Shown here: one piece after another, positions 52,213-61,253 of the stretch
Numbering within the stretch: the stretch's first letter is position 1
Layout: each line of letters starts with the position of its first letter
Source: Acidobacteriota bacterium
Lineage (GTDB): Bacteria > Acidobacteriota > JAAYUB01
Length of the DNA: 64,000 nucleotides
Direction: 5' to 3'
Assembly (NCBI GenBank): GCA_029565065.1
Contig: JAKQOW010000136.1
Location: 1 to 64,000 of the forward strand
Notes under the pieces: generated by a model
What the model was told of the DNA's origin: nothing
The model's database searches: none
Seen by the model: only the letters and a program-made list of their open reading frames with translations
Made by a program: the position numbers and the translations under genes

Positions 52213-54696
52213 ATGCGACGCACCCGTGGCAGAGTGCTGCGGCTGGGATTGGCGGCCGTGATCCTGATGGCGGCCTGCCCCGTCTGGGCCGGCGCCGCGG
52301 GACCGGTGCGGATCACGGTCCGGTTCGCGCTCCCTTCGGGGGAACTGCAGCCACTGCCCGGAGCCACCGTGACCCTGCAGCCGGATGCCCGGGAGCGGCC
52401 GCTGCAGAGCTTCACCGGCGACGACGGGTGCGTGGAGTTCGCCGATGTGGCGGCCGGTGCATACGTCGTTCAGGCGGCGATGGACGGGTTCGTGACCACC
52501 CGCCGCAAGGTCGCCGTGCTCCGGGATCAGGCGCTGGACGTGGAGCTGACGCTGCCGCTGGAACAGCTCGCCGCCTCCGTGGACGTGGTGGCCGATAGCG
52601 AGCAGGAGCAGGTCCGGCAGCCGACGCTGCCGGCGGAATTGCGCGAGGAGCTGCTCCGCACGGCGCCCCTGGTGAACGAGAAATTCCAGGACGCGCTGCC
52701 ACTGCTGCCCGGAGTGATCCGCGGGCCCGACGGCCTGCTGAACCTGAAGGGGGCGCGGGCGAGCCAGAGCGGCCTGCTGGTCAACTCGGTCAACGTGACC
52801 GATCCGGTGACCGGCCAGTACGCCATGGAGCTGCCCATCGAGGCCATCGAGAGCGTGAAGGTGCACGCCAACCCTTATGCGGCCGAATACGGCAAGTTCA
52901 CCGGCGCCGTCACCACCATCGAAACCCGGCGGGGCACCGACACGTTCAAGTTTCTCCTGACGAACTTCATGCCGCGGCTGCGCTGGGTGGACGGGAGTGT
53001 CCGCGGCTTCGAGTCGTTCACGCCGCGGCTGGCCCTGGCCGGACCGCTGGTGCGCAACCGCGTCTGGTTCACCCAGCATCTCGAGTACCGCTTCATCCTG
53101 ACCGACGTGCCCTCGCTGCCGGAACCGAACAACGTCACCCAGCTCGAGACTTTCGACTCCTTCACCCGCATCGACTGGGACCCCAGCGATACGCACGACG
53201 TCACGGCGGTGCTGTCCATCTACCCCCAGAACCTGAAGTACGTCAACCTGGACACCTTTCACCCGCCCGCGGTGACCCCCAACTACCGCCAGCGGGGCTA
53301 CTTCTTCGCGTTCGCCGACCGGATGATCCTGAACCTGAACGCACTGGTGGAGTCCTCCTTTTCGGTCAAGCAGCTGGACGCCCACGTCTGGGGCCAGTCG
53401 CTGGACTCCATGACGATCACCCCGGAGTCGTGGCGCGGGGCGTTCTACAACACCCAGGACCGCTTCAGCCGCCGCTTCGAATGGGCGCAGACCCTGACTC
53501 TGAACCAGTCCCGCTGGCACGGGCTGCACAACCCGAAGTTCGGCTACGTGATCTCGCACTCCGGTTTCGACGGCACCGACCGGAGCCGGGAGGCGGTCAT
53601 CCGCCGTGCCGACGGCACGCTGTTCCAGCGGTTCGAGTTTCTCGGGGCGGGAGCGCTGTCGCGGAAGGTGACCGAGTGCACCGCCTTCGCCCAGGACCGC
53701 TGGCAGATCGGGGCGCCGCTCACGCTGGACGCCGGACTGCGGCTCGACTGGGATTCGCTGGACGATCGGTTTCACGTCGCGCCCCGGGCCGGATTCGCCT
53801 GGCTGCCCTTCCCGAAGGACCCGCGCACGGTGATCCGGGGCGGCCTCGGCGTCTTCTATGACAAGATCCCCCTCAACGCCGGCGCCTTCACCCAGTACCA
53901 GCAGTTCCGGGTGACCAACTACGCCGCCGACGGAGAAACGGTGACCGCCGGGCCGGTCACGTTCGCCAACATCCTGAGGGGCGATCGGCTGGACAACGCC
54001 TACTCCCTGACCTGGAACGTGGAATTGGACCGGGAAATCACCCGCGGGCTCTGGGCGCGGGCCGGCTACCAGAACCGCGAGCAGCGGAACGACCTGGTGA
54101 TCGATCCGGTGGACGGCGAGACGCCGGCCCTGGTGCTGAGCAATCGGGGCAGCTCCAGTTACAAGGAGTGGCTCTTCAGCCTGCGGTACCGCTTCCGCCA
54201 GGCGGACGAGGTGACCGTCTCCTACGTGCGCTCGTCGGCGGTGGGCAACCTCAACGCCTTCGAGCTGTACTTCGGCAACTACCACTACCCCGTCATCCGG
54301 ACGGACGAGGTGGGGCCGCAGCCGTTCGACGTGCCGAACCGATTCCTCGTCACCGGGGTCGCCAACCTGCCGTACGGTTTCATCCTGGCGCCGCTGCTGG
54401 AGATCCGCGACGGCTTCCCGTACTCCCTGGTGGACGAGGAGCAGCGCTTCGTCAGCGCCCGCAACCGCGGCGGCCGCTTCCCGCTGTTCGCCTCGCTGGA
54501 TTTCACGCTGATGAAAAAGGTGGACATCAAGTTCCGGAACCGTGTGTATCGCACCCAGATCGGCGTTAAGATCTACAACCTGACGAATCACTGGAATCCC
54601 CGCGACGTCCAGAACAACGTGGACAGCCCCGCCTTCGGCACCTTCTACAACAGCGTGGGCCTGCAGTTCCGCGGCAAGTTCGAAATCGATTTTTAA
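52213..54696 (+). CDS. TonB-dependent-receptor-like outer-membrane protein with carboxypeptidase-regulatory domain
   Basis: This 827-residue protein has a signal peptide (1-29, ending WAGAAG), then a carboxypeptidase-regulatory/CNA-B-like domain (31-118; GATVTLQPD, GAYVVQAAMDGFVTTRR). A plug-like domain (140-245; GLLVNSVNVTDPVTGQYAM) and a long beta-barrel follow, ending in the outer-membrane C-terminal Phe (FEIDF). This arrangement is very common in Acidobacteriota Oar-like receptors, though those are usually longer. It may import oligomers or be a surface receptor. No strong ribosome site is seen; GAGG lies about 12 bases upstream. Confidence 0.85.
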   Translation: MRRTRGRVLRLGLAAVILMAACPVWAGAAGPVRITVRFALPSGELQPLPGATVTLQPDARERPLQSFTGDDGCVEFADVAAGAYVVQAAMDGFVTTRRKVAVLRDQALDVELTLPLEQLAASVDVVADSEQEQVRQPTLPAELREELLRTAPLVNEKFQDALPLLPGVIRGPDGLLNLKGARASQSGLLVNSVNVTDPVTGQYAMELPIEAIESVKVHANPYAAEYGKFTGAVTTIETRRGTDTFKFLLTNFMPRLRWVDGSVRGFESFTPRLALAGPLVRNRVWFTQHLEYRFILTDVPSLPEPNNVTQLETFDSFTRIDWDPSDTHDVTAVLSIYPQNLKYVNLDTFHPPAVTPNYRQRGYFFAFADRMILNLNALVESSFSVKQLDAHVWGQSLDSMTITPESWRGAFYNTQDRFSRRFEWAQTLTLNQSRWHGLHNPKFGYVISHSGFDGTDRSREAVIRRADGTLFQRFEFLGAGALSRKVTECTAFAQDRWQIGAPLTLDAGLRLDWDSLDDRFHVAPRAGFAWLPFPKDPRTVIRGGLGVFYDKIPLNAGAFTQYQQFRVTNYAADGETVTAGPVTFANILRGDRLDNAYSLTWNVELDREITRGLWARAGYQNREQRNDLVIDPVDGETPALVLSNRGSSSYKEWLFSLRYRFRQADEVTVSYVRSSAVGNLNAFELYFGNYHYPVIRTDEVGPQPFDVPNRFLVTGVANLPYGFILAPLLEIRDGFPYSLVDEEQRFVSARNRGGRFPLFASLDFTLMKKVDIKFRNRVYRTQIGVKIYNLTNHWNPRDVQNNVDSPAFGTFYNSVGLQFRGKFEIDF

Positions 54697-54952
54697 ACCG
54701 TATCCCCACCGACGATCGCTTCGTCCGCCACCCCGTTCGAAAACCCACCGGGAGTTATCGGTAGGCTGGGTGCTGTTCCTACACATCCGGCAGGGACAGT
54801 GTCCGGCCGTCACCACCGTGCGCCGCCTGCGCGGGGGAGGGGACTCCATATCGCATCCCCTAACTTTTTTGAAACTTCTTTCGGCTTTACTGAATCAACA
54901 GTAAAATAGACATGCAAAAACAACTGTCGCAAATCAAATCAGGAGAGGTTCT

Positions 54953-55501
54953 ATGGACCTAATGGAATTGCTTCTCAACACGGGGGGCGGCGGGGCCATC
55001 GGCCAGATCGCCCAGCAGTTCGGATTGCAGGAGAACCAGGCGCAGTCGGCGGTGGCCAGCCTGCTGCCGGCGCTGCAGGCGGGGCTCTCCCGCAACATCC
55101 AGCAGGAGGGCGGGCTGGACAGCCTGTTCCAGGCGCTGGCCGGCGGCGGCCACCAGCAGTACCTCGACAACCCGGGCGTCCTGGGCTCGGCCGACAACAT
55201 CATGGATGGCAACGGCATTCTGGGGCACATCCTGGGCAGCAAGGACGTGAGCCGGGCCGTCGCCGCCCAAGCGTCGCAGCAGACCGGCATCGGCACCGAG
55301 ATCCTGAAAAAGATGCTGCCCATCGTGGCCAGTCTGGTGATGGGCTCGCTGAGTCGCCAGACCAACGCGCCGGCCGCGCCACAGTCGCCGTTCGGCCAGG
55401 CCGGCGGCGGGATGGATATCCTGTCCTCGATCCTGGGCGGCGGTGACGACAGCTCCGCCGGCGGCCTGATGGGGATGCTGGGCAAACTCTTCGGCGGCTA
55501 G
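54953..55501 (+). CDS. DUF937 protein
   Basis: This 182-residue protein of the DUF937 family is Gly/Gln/Leu-rich, with an Ala/Gln helical core (IAQQFGLQENQAQSAVASLLPALQ) and a Gly-rich C-terminal tail (GGLMGMLGKLFGG). The function is not known; the family resembles YidB-like proteins. AGGAGAGG lies seven bases upstream. It has its own upstream AT-rich region (54860-54910) and is followed by a hairpin terminator, so it is probably a single-gene unit. The gap 54697-54952 has no other feature. Confidence 0.88.
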   Translation: MDLMELLLNTGGGGAIGQIAQQFGLQENQAQSAVASLLPALQAGLSRNIQQEGGLDSLFQALAGGGHQQYLDNPGVLGSADNIMDGNGILGHILGSKDVSRAVAAQASQQTGIGTEILKKMLPIVASLVMGSLSRQTNAPAAPQSPFGQAGGGMDILSSILGGGDDSSAGGLMGMLGKLFGG

Positions 55502-55529
55502 TCCGCCGGATCCGGACAAGACCATCCGG

Positions 55530-55549
55530 ACGGCCGCCCGTGCGGCCGT
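55530..55549 (+). terminator. Hairpin terminator after the DUF937 gene
   Basis: An 8-bp perfect stem (ACGGCCGC / GCGGCCGT) with loop CCGT is followed by a T-rich stretch (TTGACAGTTTATTTC), consistent with an intrinsic terminator. Confidence 0.55.
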
Positions 55550-55586
55550 TGACAGTTTATTTCATCACAACCTGCAAGGAGGCATT

Positions 55587-55964
55587 ATGGCTTTAACCGA
55601 CAAGTACCAGGAGTTGATGACCCTGGCGACGCGGCTGGAAATTCGTGACTTCCTGGTGAAGGAAGAGGGTGGCAAGCTGGTCATCAAGGGTGCCACCACC
55701 TACCAGCTTGAGAAGGACCTGTTCTGGGACAAGATCAAGCAGTACACCGACTGGCAGAAAGATCTCTCAGTGGACATCAAGGCCGACCGGACGGACATTC
55801 ACGGCGTCCACACCGTCCAGCCGGGCGACACGCTGTCCAAGATCGCCAAAATCCACCTGGACGACGCCAAGCGGTACATGGAAATTTTCAACGCCAACAA
55901 GGACGTCCTGAAGGACCCGAACCTGATCAAGGTGGGCCAGAAGCTGGTGATCCCCAAGCGCTGA
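55587..55964 (+). CDS. Small LysM-domain protein (YgaU-like)
   Basis: In this 125-residue protein, residues 1-70 form a BON-like or related small domain (EIRDFLVKEEGGKLVIKGATT). Residues 74-124 are a LysM domain with HTVQPGDTLSKIAKI and a closing NLIKVGQKLVIPK. There is no signal peptide, as in YgaU-type proteins. LysM binds peptidoglycan or, in YgaU, potassium-linked partners. AAGGAGG precedes the start. Confidence 0.9.
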   Translation: MALTDKYQELMTLATRLEIRDFLVKEEGGKLVIKGATTYQLEKDLFWDKIKQYTDWQKDLSVDIKADRTDIHGVHTVQPGDTLSKIAKIHLDDAKRYMEIFNANKDVLKDPNLIKVGQKLVIPKR

Positions 55965-55980
55965 GCACCACCCGGTCATC

Positions 55981-56006
55981 CGCCGGGCGGCCCTGTCCGC
56001 CCGGCG
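55981..56006 (+). terminator. Hairpin after the LysM gene
   Basis: A 10-bp perfect stem (CGCCGGGCGG / CCGCCCGGCG) with a 6-base loop, 17 bases after the stop codon. No T-run follows, so this is a probable RNA 3'-end hairpin rather than a textbook intrinsic terminator. Confidence 0.45.
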
Positions 56007-56118
56007 CGATCCGCGCGCCGGACCGCCGGACTTCCACTCCCCGGGAAGTGCGGCGAATGCCGCAGCGACCACTCGCAACGAACGGTTTATCCATTCCACC
56101 CAAGAGGAGGAGATTGAC

Positions 56119-56451
56119 ATGGCTGCAAAGTTTGAGCTGAAAAAGAGCAAGAGCGGACAGTTCACGTTCAACCTGAAGGCCGCCAACGGGCAGGTCATCC
56201 TGACCAGCGAGTTGTACAATGCCAAGCCCGCCGCCGAAAACGGAATCGCCTCGGTCCAGAAGAACGCGGCGTACGACGACCGCTACGAGCGGAAGGTGGC
56301 CAAGGACGGGCAGCATTTCTTCGTGCTGAAGGCGGCGAACCTCCAGGTCATCGGCAAGAGCGAGCTCTACAAATCCGCCGCGTCCATGGAGAAAGGCATC
56401 GCCTCGGTGAAGAAGAACGGCCCCGTCGCCAAGATCAGCGACTGTTCCTGA
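56119..56451 (+). CDS. YegP/DUF1508 protein with two repeats
   Basis: This 110-residue protein is made of two tandem DUF1508 repeats of about 50 residues: KFELKKSKSGQFTFNLKAAN (4-23) with SELYNAKPAAENGIASVQKN, and RKVAKDGQHFFVLKAANLQ with SELYKSAASMEKGIASVKKN. The family forms small cytoplasmic beta-alpha proteins of unknown role. GAGGAGGAG lies upstream. It stands between hairpins as its own transcription unit. Confidence 0.93.
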   Translation: MAAKFELKKSKSGQFTFNLKAANGQVILTSELYNAKPAAENGIASVQKNAAYDDRYERKVAKDGQHFFVLKAANLQVIGKSELYKSAASMEKGIASVKKNGPVAKISDCS

Positions 56452-56481
56452 ACGCGATTACTAGACACAATCTGGGTATGA

Positions 56482-56513
56482 TCCGGCACCCGGCGCTTCC
56501 GTCGGGTGCCGGA
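56482..56513 (+). terminator. Strong hairpin terminator after the YegP-like gene
   Basis: An 11-bp stem (TCCGGCACCCG / CGGGTGCCGGA) with a 10-base loop is followed by CTTTGAGT. It sits 30 bases past the stop codon. Confidence 0.6.
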
Positions 56514-56691
56514 CTTTGAGTGACCGGTGCGGGCGCGTGCGTCCGGGGAGAGCCGGGTCGAGGTGCGGGGGAGTCGACTACCGGGCCGAGGCGACGTTCC
56601 GCCGCGCGCTGAGCCTATTGTACATGTTCCAGCATTCCGATCCTTCGTCACCAAGACCAAGCTGAAACGGTTGCGAACGACTGGTTGTCCC

Positions 56692-56718
56692 TTGACATCT
56701 GAGGCCGGGCCGGATACT
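56692..56718 (+). promoter_or_regulatory. Promoter of the small exported-protein gene
   Basis: A perfect -35 TTGACA (56692-56697) stands 15 bp before GATACT (56713-56718); an alternative -10 at 17 bp is weaker. The start codon at 56750 follows about 30 bases later. Confidence 0.5.
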
Positions 56719-56749
56719 GTCGCCTGAATCATCGTGGAGTGGGTGCACA

Positions 56750-57370
56750 ATGAAAAAGCTGGTCTGTTCTGCAATCGCCTTCTTGGGTCTGGCCGTCCTG
56801 ACCCTGGCGGGTTCCGTGAGTTTCGTGTCGACGTGGAAGAATCCGGTCGCCGGCCCGCTGGACCGGACGGGCAAGAAGGTGGCGACCTTCGTGATCAGCG
56901 CGGACGAATCCATGCGGCTGGGTCCCGAAGAGACGCTGGCCACGGAGCTGCGCAGCCGGGGGGTGGATTGCGTGGCCGGGTACACCGTGCTGCCGGGGGA
57001 ACTGGCCCGCGACCGGGAGCAGGCCCAGGCGTTCCTGAAGCGGGTCGGCGTCACCTACGCCATCCTGATCCGGGTGGCGGGGAAGGAGGAAGAGCTCCAC
57101 TACATGCCGGGCACCGCCTGGTACGCCGGACCATACTACTCGAGTTTCTGGGGCTACTGGGACTACGGCTGGTCGTCGGTGTACTCACCGGGCTACGTGT
57201 ACTCGGACACGGTGGTCTCATTGGAAACGATGGTTTATTCCGTCGAAGAAAACACGCTGCTCTGGGCGGGCCTGTGCCGGGTGACCAATCCGAAGGACAT
57301 CCGAAAAGTGGTGAAAGAGATCGCCGACGCCGCCGGCAAGAAGATGCGCAAGGAAGGCTTGGTCCAGTAG
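56750..57370 (+). CDS. Small exported protein, DUF4136-like
   Basis: This 206-residue protein has a signal peptide (1-20, VCSAIAFLGLAVLTLAG). The body SFVSTWKNP..LDRTGKKVATFVIS followed by GVTYAILIRVAG resembles DUF4136-type lipoprotein domains, though the signal has no Cys at the cleavage site. Residues 125-160 are Tyr/Trp/Ser-rich (SSFWGYWDYGWSSVYS). The function is unknown. It is convergent with dedA, with a small hairpin between. Confidence 0.6.
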   Translation: MKKLVCSAIAFLGLAVLTLAGSVSFVSTWKNPVAGPLDRTGKKVATFVISADESMRLGPEETLATELRSRGVDCVAGYTVLPGELARDREQAQAFLKRVGVTYAILIRVAGKEEELHYMPGTAWYAGPYYSSFWGYWDYGWSSVYSPGYVYSDTVVSLETMVYSVEENTLLWAGLCRVTNPKDIRKVVKEIADAAGKKMRKEGLVQ

Positions 57371-57415
57371 CTCGCCGAAACGGCGTCGCGGGGGAGGCCC
57401 GCCGTTCGATTCAGG

Positions 57416-58042
57416 CTACCGGGTCGCCGCGGTGGGTTTCCTGCGCGCGAGGTGGCGGTACACGAACAGGCCCACCAGGGCGACGAGGATCGCCACCACC
57501 ACGATGTCCACGACGTGGCTGTATTTCATGACCAGGTGCCAGTTCTGTTTCAGGTAATAGCCCACGACCGTGAGGAAAGCGTTCCAGAGACCGGCGCCGA
57601 TCAGGGTGTAGATGGAGAACTTGACGAGGTTCATCCGGGCGATGCCCGCCGGGATGGAGATCAGGTGACGGACCACCGGGATGAAGCGGGAGATCAGGAT
57701 CGCCAGCTCGCCCCGCCGCGCGAAGAACCGCTCGGTGATCGCCAGGTCGTGGGGATCGAGCAGGAAGTATTTGCCGTACCGGGTGATGAAGGGGCGGCCG
57801 CCGTATTGCCCCATCCAGTAGGACAGCAGCGATCCGACGAGGCTGGCCAGGGTGCTCACTGCGATCACGCCGAAAAAAGAAAACCGCCCCTCCGCGATAA
57901 GGAAGCCGGCGAACGGCATCACCGCCTCGCTGGGCAGGGGGAACACCATGCTCTCCATCACCATGGCGATAAAAATGGTGATGTAGCCCGTCGAGTCGAT
58001 GAATCGGGTGACATGTTGGGCGATCCAGGCGGTGATGCTCAT
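57416..58042 (-). CDS. dedA: DedA-family membrane protein
   Basis: This 208-residue protein has four or five membrane helices with the DedA/SNARE-associated core: the conserved PLPSEAVMPFAGFL (36-49) and the glycine/arginine motif SRFIPVVRHLISIPAGIARM. The family contains lipid flippases or scramblases that recycle undecaprenyl phosphate or phosphatidylethanolamine using the membrane potential. A good promoter lies upstream. Confidence 0.93.
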   Translation of the reverse strand: MSITAWIAQHVTRFIDSTGYITIFIAMVMESMVFPLPSEAVMPFAGFLIAEGRFSFFGVIAVSTLASLVGSLLSYWMGQYGGRPFITRYGKYFLLDPHDLAITERFFARRGELAILISRFIPVVRHLISIPAGIARMNLVKFSIYTLIGAGLWNAFLTVVGYYLKQNWHLVMKYSHVVDIVVVAILVALVGLFVYRHLARRKPTAATR

Positions 58043-58077
58043 GCGCTCCGTCCGTTCCTCCAGAAAATCAGAAGAGC

Positions 58078-58105
58078 ATTATACGGTCTATTCGTGGGCA
58101 GACAA
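58078..58105 (-). promoter_or_regulatory. Promoter of dedA
   Basis: On the minus strand there is a -35 TTGTCT (58100-58105), a 16-bp spacer and a perfect -10 TATAAT (58078-58083), 36 bases before the start codon. Confidence 0.65.
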
Positions 58106-58240
58106 GACAATTAGGACCGGCCAGCCGGTGTGCCGCCGCCCCGTCGGCGGGAAGGAGCCCGCGGACCCTCGTGTTTCCGGCTCTATGGACGGCGCCTTGA
58201 CGGTGCTGCAGGGCGGAGGGATAATGGTCGGCGAGGCTCC

Positions 58241-59659
58241 ATGAAACAACGTGTCCTGTTGATCCAACCGCCGCGTCTGGCCAGCCAGCCGAACCGGATG
58301 GTATTCCCCCGCGGCCTGGCCCAGATCGGCTCGTTCCTGCGGGCCGGCGGCTGGCCGGTCGCGGTGCTGCCCCTGTCATACGCGGCGGTGGCCGACGCAA
58401 CGCCGGCGGCGGACATCCGTTCCATCATCGAAGCGGTGCTGGCCGAATTCAAGCCCGACGTGGTGGGCGTCGGCTGTCCGTACACCATCAGCTACCACAC
58501 CAGCATCGAGATGCTCCGCATGATCAAGGCGTTTCGGGAGGACATCGTCACGGTGATCGGCGGTCCCCATGTCACCTTCACTGACGCCGAGACCGCCGCC
58601 GAACCGTGCGTCGATTTCGTGGTGCGCGGCGAGGGCGAGTGGACGATGGCCGAATGGCTGGCCACCCTCGAGGCGGGGCGGGATCCGGCGGGCGTCCGGG
58701 GCCTCACGTTCCGGCGCGACGGCGCCACCGTCCGCACGCCGCCGCGCCTCCCCGGCGACCTGGCCGCTCTGCCGCCGGTGGACTTCGGGCTGTTTCCGAC
58801 CGAGTTCGTCCAGCGGTGCCAGGTGTACGGCATGATCCACCGCGGCTGCCGGTACCGGTGCGCGTTCTGCGCCGAGGCCGCGTTCTGGGGCCGGGAGCGC
58901 AGCCTGCCGGTGGATCGGCTCGTCGGGGAGATCGCCGGTCTGGCCGAGCGTTACGGCGCCCGCATGATGGGCATCGAGGACAGCTCCCAGTGGCTCGCCT
59001 CGCCGGAACTCGCTCGGCTCATCCGCGGCCTGCGGGGCGTGCGCCAGTGCCTGCCGCCGGCGTTCTTCATGAACCTGACGGTGGAATCCCTGGATGCGGC
59101 GAAGGGCGAGACGCTGGCGGCGCTGCGCCAGGCGGGCGTCGGCACCGTCTGGCTGGGCATCGAGAACTCGTCCGAGAAGGTGCTGGCGGCCATGGGCAAG
59201 AAGCGCCCCTGGTCCCGGACGCTGGCCATGTGCCGCGCCCTGCGCGACCACGATTTCATGATCAAGGCCGAATGGATGATCGGCCACCCGGGCGACGACC
59301 CGGTGGAGGCGGCGGACGCCCTGGCCAAGCTGGACGCTCTGTTCCGGGACGACCTGATCACCAGCGCTGATTTTGGCGTCTTCGTGCCCCTGCCCGGCAC
59401 GCGGCCGTGGAACGATCCGGCGGCATACGGTCTCGAGATTCTGCACCGCGACTATCGGTACTACAACGAATTTTCCATCACCCGGCCGGTCTGCCGGCTG
59501 CGGGATTTCCCCGTCGGCCAGCTCGCCGACATCGCCCGGCGGACGGAGCAGATGGTCACCCGCCACACCGGGACGCTGCGGCCGGCCCGGGTGATCACCG
59601 CGCCGTTCGGCGCGCGCCCCGCCATCCTCGACGCGCCGCCGGAGCCGTCGGCGCACTGA
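58241..59659 (+). CDS. B12-binding-domain radical SAM enzyme
   Basis: In this 472-residue protein, residues 1-145 form a cobalamin-binding-like Rossmann domain (VLLIQPPRLASQPN; VIGGPHVTFTD), although the DxHxxG motif of true B12 binders is absent. The radical SAM domain starts with the cluster motif C-R-Y-R-C-A-F-C in HRGCRYRCAFCAEA, followed by SAM-site GIEDSS and VWLGIENSSEKVL. Such enzymes make methyl transfers or rearrangements in cofactor, lipid or natural-product pathways. The substrate is not evident from its neighbours. The start at 58241 follows GCGAGG. Confidence 0.88.
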   Translation: MKQRVLLIQPPRLASQPNRMVFPRGLAQIGSFLRAGGWPVAVLPLSYAAVADATPAADIRSIIEAVLAEFKPDVVGVGCPYTISYHTSIEMLRMIKAFREDIVTVIGGPHVTFTDAETAAEPCVDFVVRGEGEWTMAEWLATLEAGRDPAGVRGLTFRRDGATVRTPPRLPGDLAALPPVDFGLFPTEFVQRCQVYGMIHRGCRYRCAFCAEAAFWGRERSLPVDRLVGEIAGLAERYGARMMGIEDSSQWLASPELARLIRGLRGVRQCLPPAFFMNLTVESLDAAKGETLAALRQAGVGTVWLGIENSSEKVLAAMGKKRPWSRTLAMCRALRDHDFMIKAEWMIGHPGDDPVEAADALAKLDALFRDDLITSADFGVFVPLPGTRPWNDPAAYGLEILHRDYRYYNEFSITRPVCRLRDFPVGQLADIARRTEQMVTRHTGTLRPARVITAPFGARPAILDAPPEPSAH

Positions 59660-59707
59660 ACCGAATTCGGGCAGTCTCGGCTCTTCAGACAACAGGCCGG
59701 GACAGAC

Positions 59708-60112
59708 TCAGCCGTTACGGGGACCGAAGCGGACGGAGAGGTACGCCGTGGCTGCCGCCACCGCGGCGCCCCACGCCAGGTCCACCAGCGTCACCGCCAG
59801 CGGCCAGCGGGCCACCGTGGCCAGGTTGGTCAGGTCGTAGGTGGCGTACGTGACCAGCCCGAAGAACGCGCCGCGGAGCGCCGCGCGTCCGAGCCCTCCT
59901 TCTCGCGCGGTTGGCGCCACGACGAAGTGGACCAGGCCGGCGATGAACAGCAGGTAGAACACCCCGGCGGCGTACCAGTTGGGGGACTCCGCCAGGAGAA
60001 AGCCGATCTGCTGCCGGTAGAACGTCCGAGCGACGACGCCCAGCCAGACGGCATCCAGGGCCAGGAAAACGGCCAGGGCCAGGCCGTAGCGTTTCAGCCA
60101 GACAGCAGACAT
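59708..60112 (-). CDS. DUF2177 membrane protein
   Basis: The start at 60112 has GGAGGTG upstream; the longer open frame has no ribosome site. The 134-residue product has four predicted helices and the DUF2177 hallmarks FLALDAVWLGVVARTFYR (17-34), FGLVTYATYDLTNLATV and TLVDLAWGAAVA. The function is unknown. Confidence 0.9.
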   Translation of the reverse strand: MSAVWLKRYGLALAVFLALDAVWLGVVARTFYRQQIGFLLAESPNWYAAGVFYLLFIAGLVHFVVAPTAREGGLGRAALRGAFFGLVTYATYDLTNLATVARWPLAVTLVDLAWGAAVAAATAYLSVRFGPRNG

Positions 60113-60171
60113 GTTCACCTCCGGGGGGCCAGGTATCCGCCTGATGGACGGATTGGATGCAGCCGACGGCC

Positions 60172-61002
60172 TTACGGCTGCGCCGGCCGGGCCACCCGGA
60201 CCAGGACGTGGAAGACCTCGGTGGGTCCCGGTTCCCATGGGCGGCGGTACTGAATGACGAGCTTGGCGGCGCCCGGGCGTTCGGCGCGGAAGCGGAACTC
60301 GTAGGTCCCGCCGGCGCCCACGCGGCCGGCGTCCGCCGGATTTTGCTGAAACTCGCCGTCACCCACGGCCATCACCGCCGGATCATCGGGGGGCAGGGCG
60401 GCCCATCCGAAGCCGGTGGTGGGATTGCCGGCCAACCGGACGGTGATCGTCTGGCCCACCACCGCCTCGATGTAGTGGCCGGTGGCCTCCCGGCCAAGGA
60501 CAATTTCCGTTCCCGGCGCCATGGGCTGGGCCGGGGCGGCCGGCGGCAGGGGCTGCGGCGGCGCGGCCGGCGGGATCGAGGCGGGCGTTGCCGTCGACGG
60601 CACGGATGCGGCCGTCTCGTCCGGCGGCAGTTGATCGTATTCGTCCGGCGGCAGTTCCGGCACACGCAGCTCCTTGCCGCCGCGCTTCTCCTTGGGGTGG
60701 CGCTGGGGCATCCAACCGTTGGGCCCCCAGGTGATCCGCCGCTTCCCCACCCAGTACATCGTCCCCCAGGGCGTGCGGACGTGGTCGTTGATCTCCGGGT
60801 CGAGGTCCAGCCGCTTGCCGTCGTAAGCCAGCGTCCCCGTGCGGCTCTCCGTCTGATAGCCGCCGGAGCGGACCTCCAGGGTATAGGTCCATTTGCCCGA
60901 CGTGTACGTCCCCGCTCGCGTGATGTCGGTGGCGGGGGTGTTCCCGCCGGCGCAGGCGGCGCCGGCCAGCAGCACGGCCAAAACGGCAAGGGCAGGTCTC
61001 AT
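60172..61002 (-). CDS. Lipoprotein with a C-terminal chagasin-like (I42) protease-inhibitor domain
   Basis: The start at 61002 follows GGGAGG. The 276-residue product has a signal with lipobox AGAAC (about 13-17). Residues 25-110 form an unrecognised domain (GKWTYTLEVRSGGYQTESRT). A Pro/Ala-rich linker (about 120-165) follows, then a chagasin-like domain with its three loops NPTTGFGW, GAGGTYEF and YRRPWEP. Chagasin-type inhibitors block papain-like cysteine proteases. No such protease is in the window, so it may act on outside enzymes. It is divergent from the D15-like barrel gene. Confidence 0.85.
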   Translation of the reverse strand: MRPALAVLAVLLAGAACAGGNTPATDITRAGTYTSGKWTYTLEVRSGGYQTESRTGTLAYDGKRLDLDPEINDHVRTPWGTMYWVGKRRITWGPNGWMPQRHPKEKRGGKELRVPELPPDEYDQLPPDETAASVPSTATPASIPPAAPPQPLPPAAPAQPMAPGTEIVLGREATGHYIEAVVGQTITVRLAGNPTTGFGWAALPPDDPAVMAVGDGEFQQNPADAGRVGAGGTYEFRFRAERPGAAKLVIQYRRPWEPGPTEVFHVLVRVARPAQP

Positions 61003-61167
61003 GGTCGCCTCCCGGAAGTTGGGTTCGTTGTTTGCGGCCTTCATTGTACCCCAATATTCCCGCGGACTGGCGATCCGGTTTGATGAGGCTGGCAACACCC
61101 GGCCGGCGGTTGCGCACGGAGGGCTGTGCCGGTTGGCGCGATCGTCGATGACTCGCCTCCCGGATTT

Positions 61168-61176
61168 TGATAGAAT
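61168..61176 (+). promoter_or_regulatory. Extended -10 promoter before the D15-like barrel gene
   Basis: The sequence reads TGATAGAAT, a TGN-extended -10 (TAGAAT, 61171-61176) within an AT-rich patch, about 78 bases before the start at 61254. No consensus -35. Confidence 0.5.
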
Positions 61177-61253
61177 GCCCCCACCTTGATTCCAAAGGAT
61201 CCGATGACCTACCTGAGGTGCAAGTCCAAATCAGTGCCGAGGTGAGCCGAAGT

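Noticed and set aside
49086..52415. Open frame of 1109 codons on the minus strand
   Set aside because: It spans four plus-strand genes with clear family motifs (MarR, GT39, GT2, receptor start); its composition (Arg, Gln, Gly, His) is that of an antisense frame.
52162..54849. Open frame of 895 codons antisense to the receptor gene
   Set aside because: There is no start signal, and the receptor on the plus strand has a full signal-plug-barrel layout ending in Phe.
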